Shown: positions 19,692 to 27,914, numbered from the stretch's first letter. The stretch: 64,000 nucleotides of DNA from DATFCK01 sp963728975 (GCA_963728975.1 CAVSMF010000006.1:1-64000); one strand, 5' to 3'. A program made the numbers and translations. The notes: a model not told the origin generated them from the letters alone.

Positions 19692-20750
19692 TCACGGCAG
19701 TTTCTTCCAAACGGTCTGCGCCAACAAGATCTGGGCGACGAGCAACCCGGCCCCTCCCATGATGCAGATCGGAAAAAGATCCCGATACTGTTGATATTTC
19801 TTGACGCTAACGGTTGTTTTTTCGAGTCGGTCGATGTCGGAGTAAATCAATTCCAGCGATTTTGTGTCGGTGGCGCGGAAGAACTTTCCGTCGGCAATTT
19901 TGGCCACTTCTCTTAATCCGGCTTCATTGAAGTGAACCCGTTGATTTTGATAGATGATATTGCCCTCGGTATCGGTGATTGGCCCCCTTGGCGTGTAGAT
20001 GGGAGCGGGAGCGATCCCGTTGATGCCCGCGCCGATCGCATAAAGGTGGATCTTCAGCGCCTTGACCGCTTCCGCTGCCGTGTTAGGCGGGATTTTGCCC
20101 GAATTATTTTCGCCGTCGGTCAGGAGGACAAGAACGTGACTCTTCGATTTCTTATCGGTTAGGCGGCTGGCCCCGGCGGCCATGGCCGACCCGATTGCCG
20201 TGCCGTCCTCAACCAGGCCAATTTTGACCCGGTCAAGGTTCTGCAACAGCCAATCATGATCAAGCGTCATGGGACTGACTACGTAAGGCCTGCCGGCAAA
20301 GGCAATAATGCCGATACGATCGTTAGGCCGGCTCTCGATAAATTTGCGGGTTACTTCCCGGATGGCATCCACCCGAGCGGCGCTTTCGCCGCCGATGGTA
20401 AAATCCTTCGTCAGCATGGAGCCGGAAACATCGAGCACCAGGATGATGTCGATTCCGCTGGCCTCGACCTGAGTGAGACTTTTCCCCAGCTGCGGGCGAG
20501 CCAGCGCGATAATAAAAAAGGCCAGGGCCAGAAGCAGCAACGCGCGTAGAAATCTGCCGGCGCGGGACACGCTCTGCTTGCCCATTTCGGTCAGGGTGCG
20601 GGTCGAGGAGAAAATCAGGGCCGCTCCGGCTCCCCGTTTTCCCTTCAGATAGGCGAGCAAGGGGAGGGCGAGCAAAAGCCAGAGCAGCCATGGCCGGACG
20701 AAAGTGAGGGCGCTGTTTCCCAGCGACCAGTCATGAAACAGCTGCAACAA
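19692..20750 (-). CDS. batA: BatA: membrane-anchored von Willebrand A protein
   Basis: A 352-residue protein with N-terminal membrane helices (WLLWLLLALPLLAYL; FLRALLLLALAFFIIALARP), a VWA domain with MIDAS motif IILVLDVSGSML, supporting residues in DGTAIGSAMA and VLLTDGENNSG, and a C-terminal transmembrane helix (FPICIMGGAGLLVAQILLAQ). This is the BatA layout. It overlaps the upstream DUF4381 gene by 20 bases. VWA proteins of this operon are thought to act with the MoxR ATPase in assembling or maturing envelope proteins. Confidence 0.92.
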   Translation of the reverse strand: MLQLFHDWSLGNSALTFVRPWLLWLLLALPLLAYLKGKRGAGAALIFSSTRTLTEMGKQSVSRAGRFLRALLLLALAFFIIALARPQLGKSLTQVEASGIDIILVLDVSGSMLTKDFTIGGESAARVDAIREVTRKFIESRPNDRIGIIAFAGRPYVVSPMTLDHDWLLQNLDRVKIGLVEDGTAIGSAMAAGASRLTDKKSKSHVLVLLTDGENNSGKIPPNTAAEAVKALKIHLYAIGAGINGIAPAPIYTPRGPITDTEGNIIYQNQRVHFNEAGLREVAKIADGKFFRATDTKSLELIYSDIDRLEKTTVSVKKYQQYRDLFPICIMGGAGLLVAQILLAQTVWKKLP

Positions 20751-21258
20751 CTTCGCCTCCTTTCACAAACTTCGTCGCCTCGTCCAGGAGCAACCGGCTG
20801 TCATCCGTCGTCGCATCGTACCGGGCGAACTTGATCAGGTCGCATCGGTTCAGAAAATCTTGCAACAGGACCTTGTCATCGCCCGAAAAAGAAGGATTAC
20901 TGGCCAGCGCCTCGAGAAATTCGACCGAAGTCTGTCGCGTTACCGGCAGATGATATTCCTCGGTCACGTAGCGGCGCAGGATGTCGGAAACGGTGATGCT
21001 AAAACGGTAGGGGTTCTCGCTCTCGATTAGCAGGGTGATACCGTCCAGCGCTTCCAGGGCGCGGTCCCGCGGCCGTTTGGGCGGAGCGGTTCGTTTTAGT
21101 TTTTTCCAGATCCACCAGACGGCAAGTCCAATAAGAGCCAGACCAGCGAATGTCACCACAAACACGAGCCAGGTGGGGATCAGGGAATAATCCACCGGCG
21201 GTGCGATATCGTGAGCGTTCTGGGTAAGAAGGATCGACATATTCGAGCGGTCAGTCAC
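20731..21258 (-). CDS. DUF4381 membrane protein of the moxR-bat operon
   Basis: A 175-residue protein with one transmembrane helix (PTWLVFVVTFAGLALIGLAVWWIW) after a short N-terminal segment, a basic linker (KKLKRTAPPKRPRDRALEAL), and a helical domain (ENPYRFSITVSDILRRYVTEEYHLPVTRQTSVEFL...LNRCDLIKFARYD). The last motif is typical of DUF4381, found between DUF58 and batA genes. It overlaps its neighbours on both sides. Start may be at the internal ATG at 21238-21240 (MSILLTQNAH). No biochemical activity is known to me. Confidence 0.82.
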   Translation of the reverse strand: MTDRSNMSILLTQNAHDIAPPVDYSLIPTWLVFVVTFAGLALIGLAVWWIWKKLKRTAPPKRPRDRALEALDGITLLIESENPYRFSITVSDILRRYVTEEYHLPVTRQTSVEFLEALASNPSFSGDDKVLLQDFLNRCDLIKFARYDATTDDSRLLLDEATKFVKGGEVVAAVS

Positions 21259-22214
21259 CGGATAGCGGCCCGGCGCTCCCGTTGTTTAAAAAAGGAGCGG
21301 AGAGCCGGGAGATAATCGTCTCCGGTGCGCAGGGCAATCGCGTCAATGTGGTTGCGACGCAATGTCCGGTTAAGCTCCGTTTCCTCCTGGTCGGCCGCAT
21401 CCGCCAGCCGGACCCGGGTGGCGCGGTCGGCGGTATTGATTTCGATTTGCTGTCCCGTTTCGGCATCCTCCAGGGTGATGATTCCAATGTTCGGGAAAAC
21501 TTTCTCGCGCTCGTCCTGGATATGAATAGCGATGAAGTCGTGCCGCCGGGCCGTGACCGCCAGAGCCTGCGAAAAATCGGGCGCCTGAAAATCGGAAATG
21601 AAAAATACGACCGCGCGTCGAGTTACAATCTTGTTCAGGTAATCGAGGGCCAGGGCCGCTTCCGTGCCACGTCCTTCCGGTTCAAAAAAGAGAATCTCGC
21701 GAATCAGGCGCAGGGTGTGGGAACGTCCCTTTTTCGGCGGGATAAACAGCTCGACCCGGTCGGTAAACAGCAGCAGGCCGACCTTGTCGTTGTTACGAAT
21801 GGCGCTGAACGCGAGCAGGCAGGCGACCTCCGCGGCCAGCTCCCGCTTGGATTGCGTCGTGCTGCCGAAACTTCCCGAAGCGCTGACATCGACGATCAGC
21901 ATCACCGTCAGTTCGCGCTCTTCAGTGAATTTTTTGATAAACGCATTTCCCATCCGAGCGGTGACGTTCCAGTCGATTGCGCGAATTTCGTCCCCGGGCT
22001 GATATTCCCGCACGTCCTCGAAGTTCATTCCCCGTCCCTTAAACACGCTGTGGTAATCGCCGGCAAAGGCGGTTTCCACGAGGCCGCGGGTTTTGATTTC
22101 AAGGGCTCGGATTTTTTTGAGTATGTCGGCGGGCGTTGTTCGCCCGCTATTTTCGTCATCCCGACCGGAGCGCAGCGGAGTGGAGGGATCCTGTGACGTC
22201 AGCTTAGGCCTCAT
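21255..22214 (-). CDS. DUF58 protein (VWA-like), N-terminus extended by a repeat arm
   Basis: A 319-residue protein whose conserved body starts around residue 28 (ADILKKIRALEIKTRGLVETAFAGDYHSVFKGRGMNFEDVREYQPGDE region) and contains the DUF58 signature (REYQPGDEIRAIDWNVTAR) and a VWA-like fold (LTVMLIVDVSASGSFG). Cytoplasmic, no membrane segment, and translationally coupled to DUF4381. The first about 25 codons are read from a GTCATCCCGA-type palindrome arm (22155-22191), and no ATG, GTG or TTG lies between it and the conserved body. The repeat therefore seems to have been placed at the gene's 5' end and now encodes its N-terminus. Confidence 0.88.
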   Translation of the reverse strand: MRPKLTSQDPSTPLRSGRDDENSGRTTPADILKKIRALEIKTRGLVETAFAGDYHSVFKGRGMNFEDVREYQPGDEIRAIDWNVTARMGNAFIKKFTEERELTVMLIVDVSASGSFGSTTQSKRELAAEVACLLAFSAIRNNDKVGLLLFTDRVELFIPPKKGRSHTLRLIREILFFEPEGRGTEAALALDYLNKIVTRRAVVFFISDFQAPDFSQALAVTARRHDFIAIHIQDEREKVFPNIGIITLEDAETGQQIEINTADRATRVRLADAADQEETELNRTLRRNHIDAIALRTGDDYLPALRSFFKQRERRAAIR

Positions 22215-22512
22215 TCTGTGCCACCATCTCCTCGCCCAGGTCCCGCCCCTCCGGATTCCGTGTCGCGATCAATTCTTCTTTTTTACTCCGGCGCCATCCT
22301 TTCAAATGCTTTTCCCGATTGATGGCAGCGGTTGGATCTGAGAATACTTCAAAATAAATCAGCTTGTCGGTGTTGTACTGCCGGGCAAAATGCCACCGAC
22401 CGCCGTTTTGGTCCTGAGATAGGCGAGTTTCCAAACTGTTGGCAATGCTGATGTAGAGCACCGTGTGTCTCTGGTTAGTCAGAATGTAAACGAAATGGTT
22501 TTGGGGGCGCAT
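22204..22512 (-). CDS. Small GIY-YIG domain protein, probably with altered active site
   Basis: A 102-residue stand-alone GIY-YIG protein of the UPF0213-like kind. The fold signature is FVYILTNQRHTVLYISIANSL, then LETRLSQ, FARQYNTDKLIYFEVF, and the end helix with the conserved Glu region (AAINREKHLKGWRRSKKEELI), then NPEGRDLGEE. The second motif reads Y-I-S where the family has Y-I-G, and the usual Arg position is shifted within LETRLSQ, so catalysis may be impaired. Its 3' end touches the DUF58 start and a palindrome arm lies on each side. Confidence 0.85.
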   Translation of the reverse strand: MRPQNHFVYILTNQRHTVLYISIANSLETRLSQDQNGGRWHFARQYNTDKLIYFEVFSDPTAAINREKHLKGWRRSKKEELIATRNPEGRDLGEEMVAQNEA

Positions 22513-22535
22513 TTCCTATCTTTCCGTTTTCCTCC

Positions 22536-22563
22536 GGGATCCCTCGGCTTCGCTCGGGATGAC
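22536..22563. repeat. GTCATCCCGAGC-family single arm (right end of GIY-YIG cassette)
   Basis: Reads GGGATCCCTCGG...GCTCGGGATGAC. Orientation is opposite to the arm at 22155-22191. It lies between the moxR stop and the GIY-YIG start. Confidence 0.75.
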
Positions 22564-22572
22564 GGACAATCG

Positions 22573-23559
22573 CTACGGCACCGGCAGCCCGGCAAAAATA
22601 CGTTCGATGATCGTTTCGCTCGTGACCGCTTCCGCTTCAGCTTCGTAACTGACAATAATGCGGTGCCGGAGCACGTCCGGGCCGATGCTCTTCACATCCT
22701 GGGGCGTGACATAGCCCCGTCCGTTCAGGAAAGCGTGGGCGCGCGCCCCGAGAGCGAGATAAATCGTGGCTCGGGGAGAAGCGCCGTAGCGAACCAGCCC
22801 TTCCAGGCGCAGGTTGTAAGAAGCCGGCTCCCGCGTCGCCCAAACCACATCGACAATGTAGTCCTTCACCCGGTCATCTATATAGATACTGTTTACCACC
22901 TCACGCGCGGCGATGATCTGGGCCGGATCGATTACCGACTGGACCCGCAAATCCGGCGCGGAAGTCGCCATCAGATCGAGAATCCGGCGTTCCTCGGTTT
23001 TTTGCGGATAACCGACGTTCAATTTGAACATGAAACGGTCCAGCTGCGCTTCCGGCAGTTGATAGGTCCCTTCCTGTTCCAGGGGATTCTGCGTAGCCAG
23101 GACCAGAAACGGGTCTGCCAGCGGATAGGTCTTTTCACCGATCGTGACCTGACGCTCCTGCATCGCTTCCAGCAGCGCGCTCTGGACTTTGGCCGGAGCC
23201 CGATTGATTTCGTCGGCCAGAATCAGGTTCGAAAAAATCGGTCCCAGTTTGGTTGAAAATTCGCCGGTGCGCGGATTGTAGATCAAGGTCCCGATCAAAT
23301 CGGCCGGCAACAGGTCGGGAGTGAATTGCAATCTTTGAAAGCCGGTCTGAATACAGGCGGCCATCGTTTTCACGGTCAACGTTTTGGCCAGCCCGGGAAC
23401 GCCCTCGAGCAAAAGATGGCCGTTGGCCAACAAGCCGAGCAAGAGTCTGTCGACCAGATATTTCTGTCCGATCACGACATTGCCGACTTGCTCGCGGACA
23501 GCAGGAATCCAGTGGCTAAGTTCCTGCACCTGTTGGGTAATTTCCTGAGTCGATTTCAT
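22573..23559 (-). CDS. MoxR-family AAA+ ATPase
   Basis: A 328-residue cytoplasmic ATPase. Motifs in order: Walker A variant GVPGLAKTLTVK, Walker B ILADEINRAPAKVQSALLEAMQE, sensor 1 ATQNPLEQEGTYQLPEAQLDRF, and the C-terminal lid with sensor 2 region (GASPRATIYLALGARAHAFL). The MoxR signature is complete. Start at ATG 23557-23559 (MKSTQEI); the frame to 23607 is not conserved and runs towards a REP hairpin. It heads the moxR-DUF58-DUF4381-batABCDE operon as a chaperone-like partner of the VWA proteins. Confidence 0.94.
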   Translation of the reverse strand: MKSTQEITQQVQELSHWIPAVREQVGNVVIGQKYLVDRLLLGLLANGHLLLEGVPGLAKTLTVKTMAACIQTGFQRLQFTPDLLPADLIGTLIYNPRTGEFSTKLGPIFSNLILADEINRAPAKVQSALLEAMQERQVTIGEKTYPLADPFLVLATQNPLEQEGTYQLPEAQLDRFMFKLNVGYPQKTEERRILDLMATSAPDLRVQSVIDPAQIIAAREVVNSIYIDDRVKDYIVDVVWATREPASYNLRLEGLVRYGASPRATIYLALGARAHAFLNGRGYVTPQDVKSIGPDVLRHRIIVSYEAEAEAVTSETIIERIFAGLPVP

Positions 23560-23610
23560 GGGTGCGTTTTTGAGACAGATCGCGGCGACAAAATGTTCGA
23601 TTTCCAAACT

Positions 23611-23633
23611 GTAACGGCGGTTTACGACCGCCG
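23611..23633. repeat. REP-like hairpin overlapping the der stop codon
   Basis: Head GTAA, arms CGGCGGTT and GACCGCCG (one wobble pair), loop TAC. This is the same stem family as 1636-1658. The TAA stop of der (minus strand) lies inside the element, so the last residues of Der (VRRS) are read from the repeat. Confidence 0.6.
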
Positions 23634-25175
23634 CACGTGTTTTGGAATTCGAACCGCTGCCCGGGAGTGCGGCGCTTTTTCGCTGCGGGCGCGCAGGGTG
23701 ATCCTTATCGGCAGACCGATGTAAGGTTCTGCATTACGCAGCCGTGCTTCCAGGTAGCGGCCGTAAGTATCGTTCAACAAACCGGGTTCATTCACGAACA
23801 GCACGAATTCTGGCGGTTGGAATGGCGAGCTCCGGCGGGCCGGCGGCGATGGCGGCGCCACCTCCCGTTTCGGTGTCGCAGAGCCTGTCCCGAGCACGCC
23901 GAAGGAAGCTCCGCCCTCCGCGGGTCGATCGAAGTCTCCGCTGGCCTGCGCGACATAAAACAGTTTGAGCCGCCGGCCTTTGACCATTGGAGGCGGATTC
24001 GCGGCCAGGGCCGATCGCAGAAGTCGATTAAGGACACCGGTCCCGATCCGGACTCGGGCTGCCCGTTGGATTTGTTTTATTAACTGAAAAACTCTGGCGT
24101 TATGTCTTCCGTTCAGGGCTGAAGTCACCAGAACCGGCGCGTAATCGAGGAAGAAAAGCCGGCTGCGCGCTTCCTCCACGATCTGTTTGATTTTCTGATT
24201 CGACGAGACCCGCTTCGGCTTGACCAGGTCGAATTTGTTCATCAGCACGATGGCGGCCTTGCCGGCTTCCTGGATCAGGCCGGCAATTTTTTTATCTTGT
24301 GCGGTAACGCCACTGGTCACATCGACCGTCAGGACACAAATGTCAGCGCGCCGAATGCTGCGTTCCGCGCGCATCACGCTGAAGACCTCGACCGAGCTGG
24401 AATGTCTTCCTCGCTTCCGAATTCCAGCGGTATCGATGAACACGAAATCGTCGCCGTCTTCGCGATAGCTGATATCGACCGCGTCCCGGGTCGTTCCGGG
24501 AAGCTCGCTGACGATTGCCCGCTGATTTTGGACGATGGCATTGATGAATGAAGATTTGCCTACGTTAGGCCGCCCCACCACGGCCACCTTAATCGGATGC
24601 AGCTCCGGGATGGGCGGCTTTTCACCTGCCGATGTTTCGATGGACGCCTGGGAGGCAGGCCCTCCTTGCCGCAGAAGCGCATCCATCGCGTCCAGAAGAT
24701 CGAGAATGCCGCGGTTATGCTCGGCGCTGATAAGGATAGTGGGCTCGAAGCCTAACGAATCAAAATCCGCAGCGAGCGTTTCGCTCTTATCGTTATCGAT
24801 CTTGTTGATCGCAAGCACGACCGGTTTGGCCGATTTGCGCAACATCCTGGCCACATCCTGATCGACCGGGGTCAGGCCTTGTTTTGCGTCGACCACAAAC
24901 AAAAGAAGATCGCTTTCCCGAACCGCTGCTTCAACCGCTCGGCGCACTTGTCCGGTCAGTTCGGATTCTCCCGGCCCCAATATTCCTCCGGTGTCCCAGA
25001 CCAAAAACGGCCGGGAACCGGCGGTGCAGAGCGCCGAAGCCCGATCGCGGGTGATGCCCGGTTGATCGTGCACAATTGCGATTTTGCGCCGGACCAACCG
25101 ATTGAATAGAGCCGATTTGCCCACGTTCGGCCGGCCTACGATCGCGACGCTCGGCGGGTCGGTTTTGCCGTTCAT
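23622..25175 (-). CDS. der: GTPase Der (EngA) with an in-frame insertion in the C-terminal KH-like domain
   Basis: A 517-residue ribosome-assembly GTPase with two tandem G domains: G1 motifs GRPNVGKSALF and GRPNVGKSSFI, G3 motifs DTGGI and DTAGI, G4 motifs NKID and NKFD. A KH-like domain follows. Start at ATG 25173-25175 (MNGKTDPPSVAIVGRPN). In the KH-like domain the family normally joins ...FYV-x-Q to PPxFVLFVN within a few residues. Here about 43 extra residues (411-453, about 23817-23945) rich in Gly/Ser/Pro/Arg intervene, then PPEFVLFVNEP continues normally. The insert's DNA contains palindromic, repeat-like sequence. The stop lies in a REP-like hairpin. Confidence 0.95.
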   Translation of the reverse strand: MNGKTDPPSVAIVGRPNVGKSALFNRLVRRKIAIVHDQPGITRDRASALCTAGSRPFLVWDTGGILGPGESELTGQVRRAVEAAVRESDLLLFVVDAKQGLTPVDQDVARMLRKSAKPVVLAINKIDNDKSETLAADFDSLGFEPTILISAEHNRGILDLLDAMDALLRQGGPASQASIETSAGEKPPIPELHPIKVAVVGRPNVGKSSFINAIVQNQRAIVSELPGTTRDAVDISYREDGDDFVFIDTAGIRKRGRHSSSVEVFSVMRAERSIRRADICVLTVDVTSGVTAQDKKIAGLIQEAGKAAIVLMNKFDLVKPKRVSSNQKIKQIVEEARSRLFFLDYAPVLVTSALNGRHNARVFQLIKQIQRAARVRIGTGVLNRLLRSALAANPPPMVKGRRLKLFYVAQASGDFDRPAEGGASFGVLGTGSATPKREVAPPSPPARRSSPFQPPEFVLFVNEPGLLNDTYGRYLEARLRNAEPYIGLPIRITLRARSEKAPHSRAAVRIPKHVRRS

Positions 25176-25188
25176 CGCACGCTCACCG

Positions 25189-25794
25189 CTAATCGACTCG
25201 GGCATTAGCGTGGCCCTCGGCCTGAAGCTGGTGCACGCCGTCGGTGACATAAATGACGCCGGAAATGAAGGTAAAAATCCCGGCCGCCAAAACCACGTAG
25301 AGGAGAGATTTGACGTGAAGTTGAAGCATTACCCAGCCAATCGCCGCCATCTGCAGGACAGTCGCGATCTTGCCGGTCCAATGCGGTCGGACCCGCACTT
25401 TTCCCACCAGCAGATGCAATACGACGGCCCCAACCAGAATAACCGCGTCGCGCGCGATTACCAGGACCGGGAACCACATTGGGAATTTGCCGTAATTGGG
25501 GTCGACTTCGCTCCAATTGCTGATGCTGAGGGTAATGACGCCGCTGAGAAGAAGGCCTTTATCCGCAATCGGATCCAATATGACTCCAAGCGAACTGCGC
25601 TGGTTGTAGCGACGGGCCACGTAACCATCCAAACCATCGCTCACCGCAGCAACCAGGAAAACGACGATCGCCCCGAAGCGCTGCCATTCAATGGGCTCGC
25701 CGCGCTGAACACTGGCCCCGTAGTAGATTGCCATCGTTACGAAAACCGGAATCAGAAGGATCCGGACGACGGTGATCTTGTTGGCAGTGGTCAT
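25189..25794 (-). CDS. pgsA: CDP-diacylglycerol-glycerol-3-phosphate 3-phosphatidyltransferase
   Basis: A 201-residue integral membrane enzyme for phosphatidylglycerol synthesis. The CDP-alcohol phosphotransferase motif D-G-x2-A-R-x8-G-x3-D-x3-D is intact (SDGLDGYVARR...SLGVILDPIADK). The N-terminal signature TTANKITVVRILLIPVFV is typical of PgsA, and five to six hydrophobic segments are visible. It ends 13 bases before der and is probably co-transcribed with it. Confidence 0.93.
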   Translation of the reverse strand: MTTANKITVVRILLIPVFVTMAIYYGASVQRGEPIEWQRFGAIVVFLVAAVSDGLDGYVARRYNQRSSLGVILDPIADKGLLLSGVITLSISNWSEVDPNYGKFPMWFPVLVIARDAVILVGAVVLHLLVGKVRVRPHWTGKIATVLQMAAIGWVMLQLHVKSLLYVVLAAGIFTFISGVIYVTDGVHQLQAEGHANARVD

Positions 25795-25813
25795 GACTCG
25801 CGCTCCAAGGATT

Positions 25814-25952
25814 GTAGGGCGTTTCTGTGAAACGCCAATCTTTTGGGGAGCGCACGCTTCCAGCGTGCAGCGTTCAGCATCCTGCTGAACACCCCTCTTT
25901 TGGGTTGGACAAGATGTCCAACCCTCCTACCGGCTGGAAGCCGGCGCTCCCC
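25814..25952. repeat. Cluster of five hairpins with three-base loops
   Basis: Successive perfect or near-perfect hairpins: GGCGTTTC/GAAACGCC (loop TGT, head GTAG); GCACGCT/AGCGTGC (loop TCC); GTTCAGCA/TGCTGAAC (loop TCC); GGGTTGGACA/TGTCCAACCC (loop AGA, or TCT with a GTAG head on the minus strand); CCGGCT/AGCCGG (loop TCC on the minus strand). The last four lie between arms beginning GGGGAGCGC (25845) and ending GCGCTCCCC (25952), so smaller hairpins are nested in a larger inverted repeat. It sits between divergent pgsA and convergent PfpI-family genes. Confidence 0.75.
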
Positions 25953-25987
25953 GGATCCTTCGTCCCGCGCTCCCCTGCGTATCCAAT

Positions 25988-26554
25988 CTACGCCGCGGTC
26001 GCCGTCTTATGCCGCCCTTCGGCGAATTCTTCGATCATCTTCTTGTTAAAGGGCGGTATATCATCCGGTTTGCGGCTGGTGACGAGGCCGTTGTCTACCA
26101 CGACCTCTTTGTCCACCCAGTTTCCGCCGGCGTTTTTGACGTCGGTTTTAATTGCCGGCCACGAGGTGAGGGTTCGTCCCCGAACCACTTTCGAATCGAT
26201 CAAGACCCACGGTCCGTGGCAAATCGCCGCCACCGGTTTGCCTTTTTCGAAGAAGTGCCGGGTGAACCGAAGCGCAGCATCGGTCGAGCGCAGCGTATCC
26301 GGATTCATCGTCCCGCCCGGGATCATCAAGGCGTCGAATTCTTCCGGCTTGGCTTGATCCAAAGTGCGGTCGACATCGAACTTATCGCCTTTATCGGCGT
26401 GATGCATGCCTTGGATCTGGCCTGACTTGAGCGAGACGATGGTCACTTCGGCGCCAGCTTGTTTGAGGGCTTCCCGCGGCTTGGTCATCTCGACCTGTTC
26501 AAAAAAATCCGCGACCAGAATTGCTACCTTTTTCCCATTCAATTCGTTGCTCAT
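25988..26554 (-). CDS. DJ-1/PfpI-family protein (type 1 glutamine amidotransferase-like)
   Basis: A 188-residue cytoplasmic protein. The nucleophile elbow AAICHGPW carries the conserved Cys, with MIPGGTMNPDTLR upstream and the acidic residue in the first helix region (ADFFEQVEMTKPREALKQAGAEV). This matches the PfpI/YhbO type, members of which act as stress proteins, glyoxalases or deglycases; activity cannot be assigned from sequence. It is a single gene with about 250 bases upstream in which I see no gene. Confidence 0.9.
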   Translation of the reverse strand: MSNELNGKKVAILVADFFEQVEMTKPREALKQAGAEVTIVSLKSGQIQGMHHADKGDKFDVDRTLDQAKPEEFDALMIPGGTMNPDTLRSTDAALRFTRHFFEKGKPVAAICHGPWVLIDSKVVRGRTLTSWPAIKTDVKNAGGNWVDKEVVVDNGLVTSRKPDDIPPFNKKMIEEFAEGRHKTATAA

Positions 26555-26804
26555 TAATGTCTCTCCATAGTTGAGGTTTTTCCGTGCGTCGCCTGACCGG
26601 CGATGCGGTTCTCTAAAAACTTTCGCGGCCGGGTCTGGTTTCGGACTTAGAAAGGACCGCCCGCTCGGGCCAACGTACTTAAACTAATGGGGCGTTTGGA
26701 AGCCGCGGGTCCGGGCTGCTTGGGCAATTGTTTTGAAAGAGGGCCGCTAAATTGCTTCGATTGCCTGCTGGAGACGGAGGGCCTCCCGTTTAAACTTCCC
26801 ATTT

Positions 26805-27914
26805 ATGAACGCCAGCGACCGCACCCGACGGGATTTTCTTAAGACCACCGCTCTCGCTGGCGCAAGCATCCCGCTCCTTGGCACCCTGGCCTCCTGCGAG
26901 CGCGCGGCCGAACCGGGCAGAAAAATCGGCTTTGCTCTTGCCGGTCTTGGCAAGCTGAGCACCAATCGACTCGCGCCGGCATTGCAGAAGACAAAAAGGT
27001 GCCGGCTGGCCGGCATTGTCACTGGCACGCCCGCGAAAGCCGCGCACTGGAAGACGCAGTACAACATTCCCGAAAAGAATATTTATAGCTACGACACGAT
27101 GGAGCGGATGGCGGACAATCCCGACATTGATGTCGTCTATGTCGTCACCCCCAACGCGCTGCATGCGGAGCATACGATCAAGGCGGCCAAGGCGGGCAAG
27201 CATGTCCTCTGCGAAAAACCGATGGAGGTGTCGGTCGAGAAATGCCAGCAGATGATTGATGCGTGCAAAAACGCCGGGCGGATGCTCGCCATCGGCTATC
27301 GGCTGCATTTTGAACCGAACAATCTCGAATGCATCCGGCTCGCACGGGAAAAAGTTTTCGGCGACCTGAAACTGATCCAGGCGGACTTAGGCGTTCGCCT
27401 CGACGACCCAAGTCAGTGGCGGTTAAGCCCCGCCTTGTCCGGTGGCGGACCGCTCATTGACGTCGGCATTTATGCGCTGCAAGCCACTCGCTACCTCACC
27501 GGGGAGGAGCCAGCAGAGGTCACGGCATTTACGACCGTCACTGATCACGTGAAATTTAAGGACGTGGAGGAGTCTGTCGCCTGGCAGTTGAAATTTCCGG
27601 GCGGCGTCATCACCAGTTCCACTAGCAGCTACAATTGCAACGGTCTGAATCGCTACAAAGTTTTTGCGGCCAACGGCTGGTTTGGACTTGAGCCGGCCTA
27701 CCGCTACGAAGGCATTCGGGGCGAGCGCAGTGACGGGAAACAAATTTATTTTCCTCAAATCGATCAGTTCGCGGCGGAAATGGATAACTTCGCTCAATGC
27801 ATTTTGAGCAACCAGCCGACGAGAGTGCCGGGCGAAGAAGGGCTGCGTGACGTAAAAATCCTAACCGCGATTTATGAAGCAGCAAAGACCGGAAAAACGG
27901 TCAGGCTGGCTTAG
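26805..27914 (+). CDS. Gfo/Idh/MocA-family oxidoreductase with Tat signal
   Basis: A 369-residue NAD(P)-dependent sugar-type dehydrogenase. The N-terminus carries a twin-arginine export signal (TRRDFLKTTALAGASIPLLG) with a Cys (LASC) that could be lipid-modified. The Rossmann domain shows IGFALAGLGKLS, and the catalytic EKP motif is in HVLCEKPMEVS. The second domain includes GGGPLIDVGIYALQATRYLTGEEP. It resembles glucose-fructose oxidoreductase-like periplasmic enzymes. The substrate is unknown. The stop codon sits inside a perfect 24-base palindrome. Confidence 0.92.
   Translation: MNASDRTRRDFLKTTALAGASIPLLGTLASCERAAEPGRKIGFALAGLGKLSTNRLAPALQKTKRCRLAGIVTGTPAKAAHWKTQYNIPEKNIYSYDTMERMADNPDIDVVYVVTPNALHAEHTIKAAKAGKHVLCEKPMEVSVEKCQQMIDACKNAGRMLAIGYRLHFEPNNLECIRLAREKVFGDLKLIQADLGVRLDDPSQWRLSPALSGGGPLIDVGIYALQATRYLTGEEPAEVTAFTTVTDHVKFKDVEESVAWQLKFPGGVITSSTSSYNCNGLNRYKVFAANGWFGLEPAYRYEGIRGERSDGKQIYFPQIDQFAAEMDNFAQCILSNQPTRVPGEEGLRDVKILTAIYEAAKTGKTVRLA

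Larger units (their letters stand above)
22155..22563. mobile_element. Putative GIY-YIG cassette bounded by inverted GTCATCCCGA arms
   Basis: Left arm 22155-22191 starts GTCATCCCGACCGG and ends GGAGGGATCC. Right arm 22536-22563 starts GGGATCCCTCGG and ends GCTCGGGATGAC, the opposite orientation of the same repeat. Between them is one gene, encoding a GIY-YIG protein. The unit separates moxR from the DUF58 gene, which usually adjoin. The layout resembles a small mobile unit with terminal inverted repeats and one nuclease gene. No target-site duplication could be defined by eye. The family also exists as solo copies elsewhere in the window. Confidence 0.5.
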
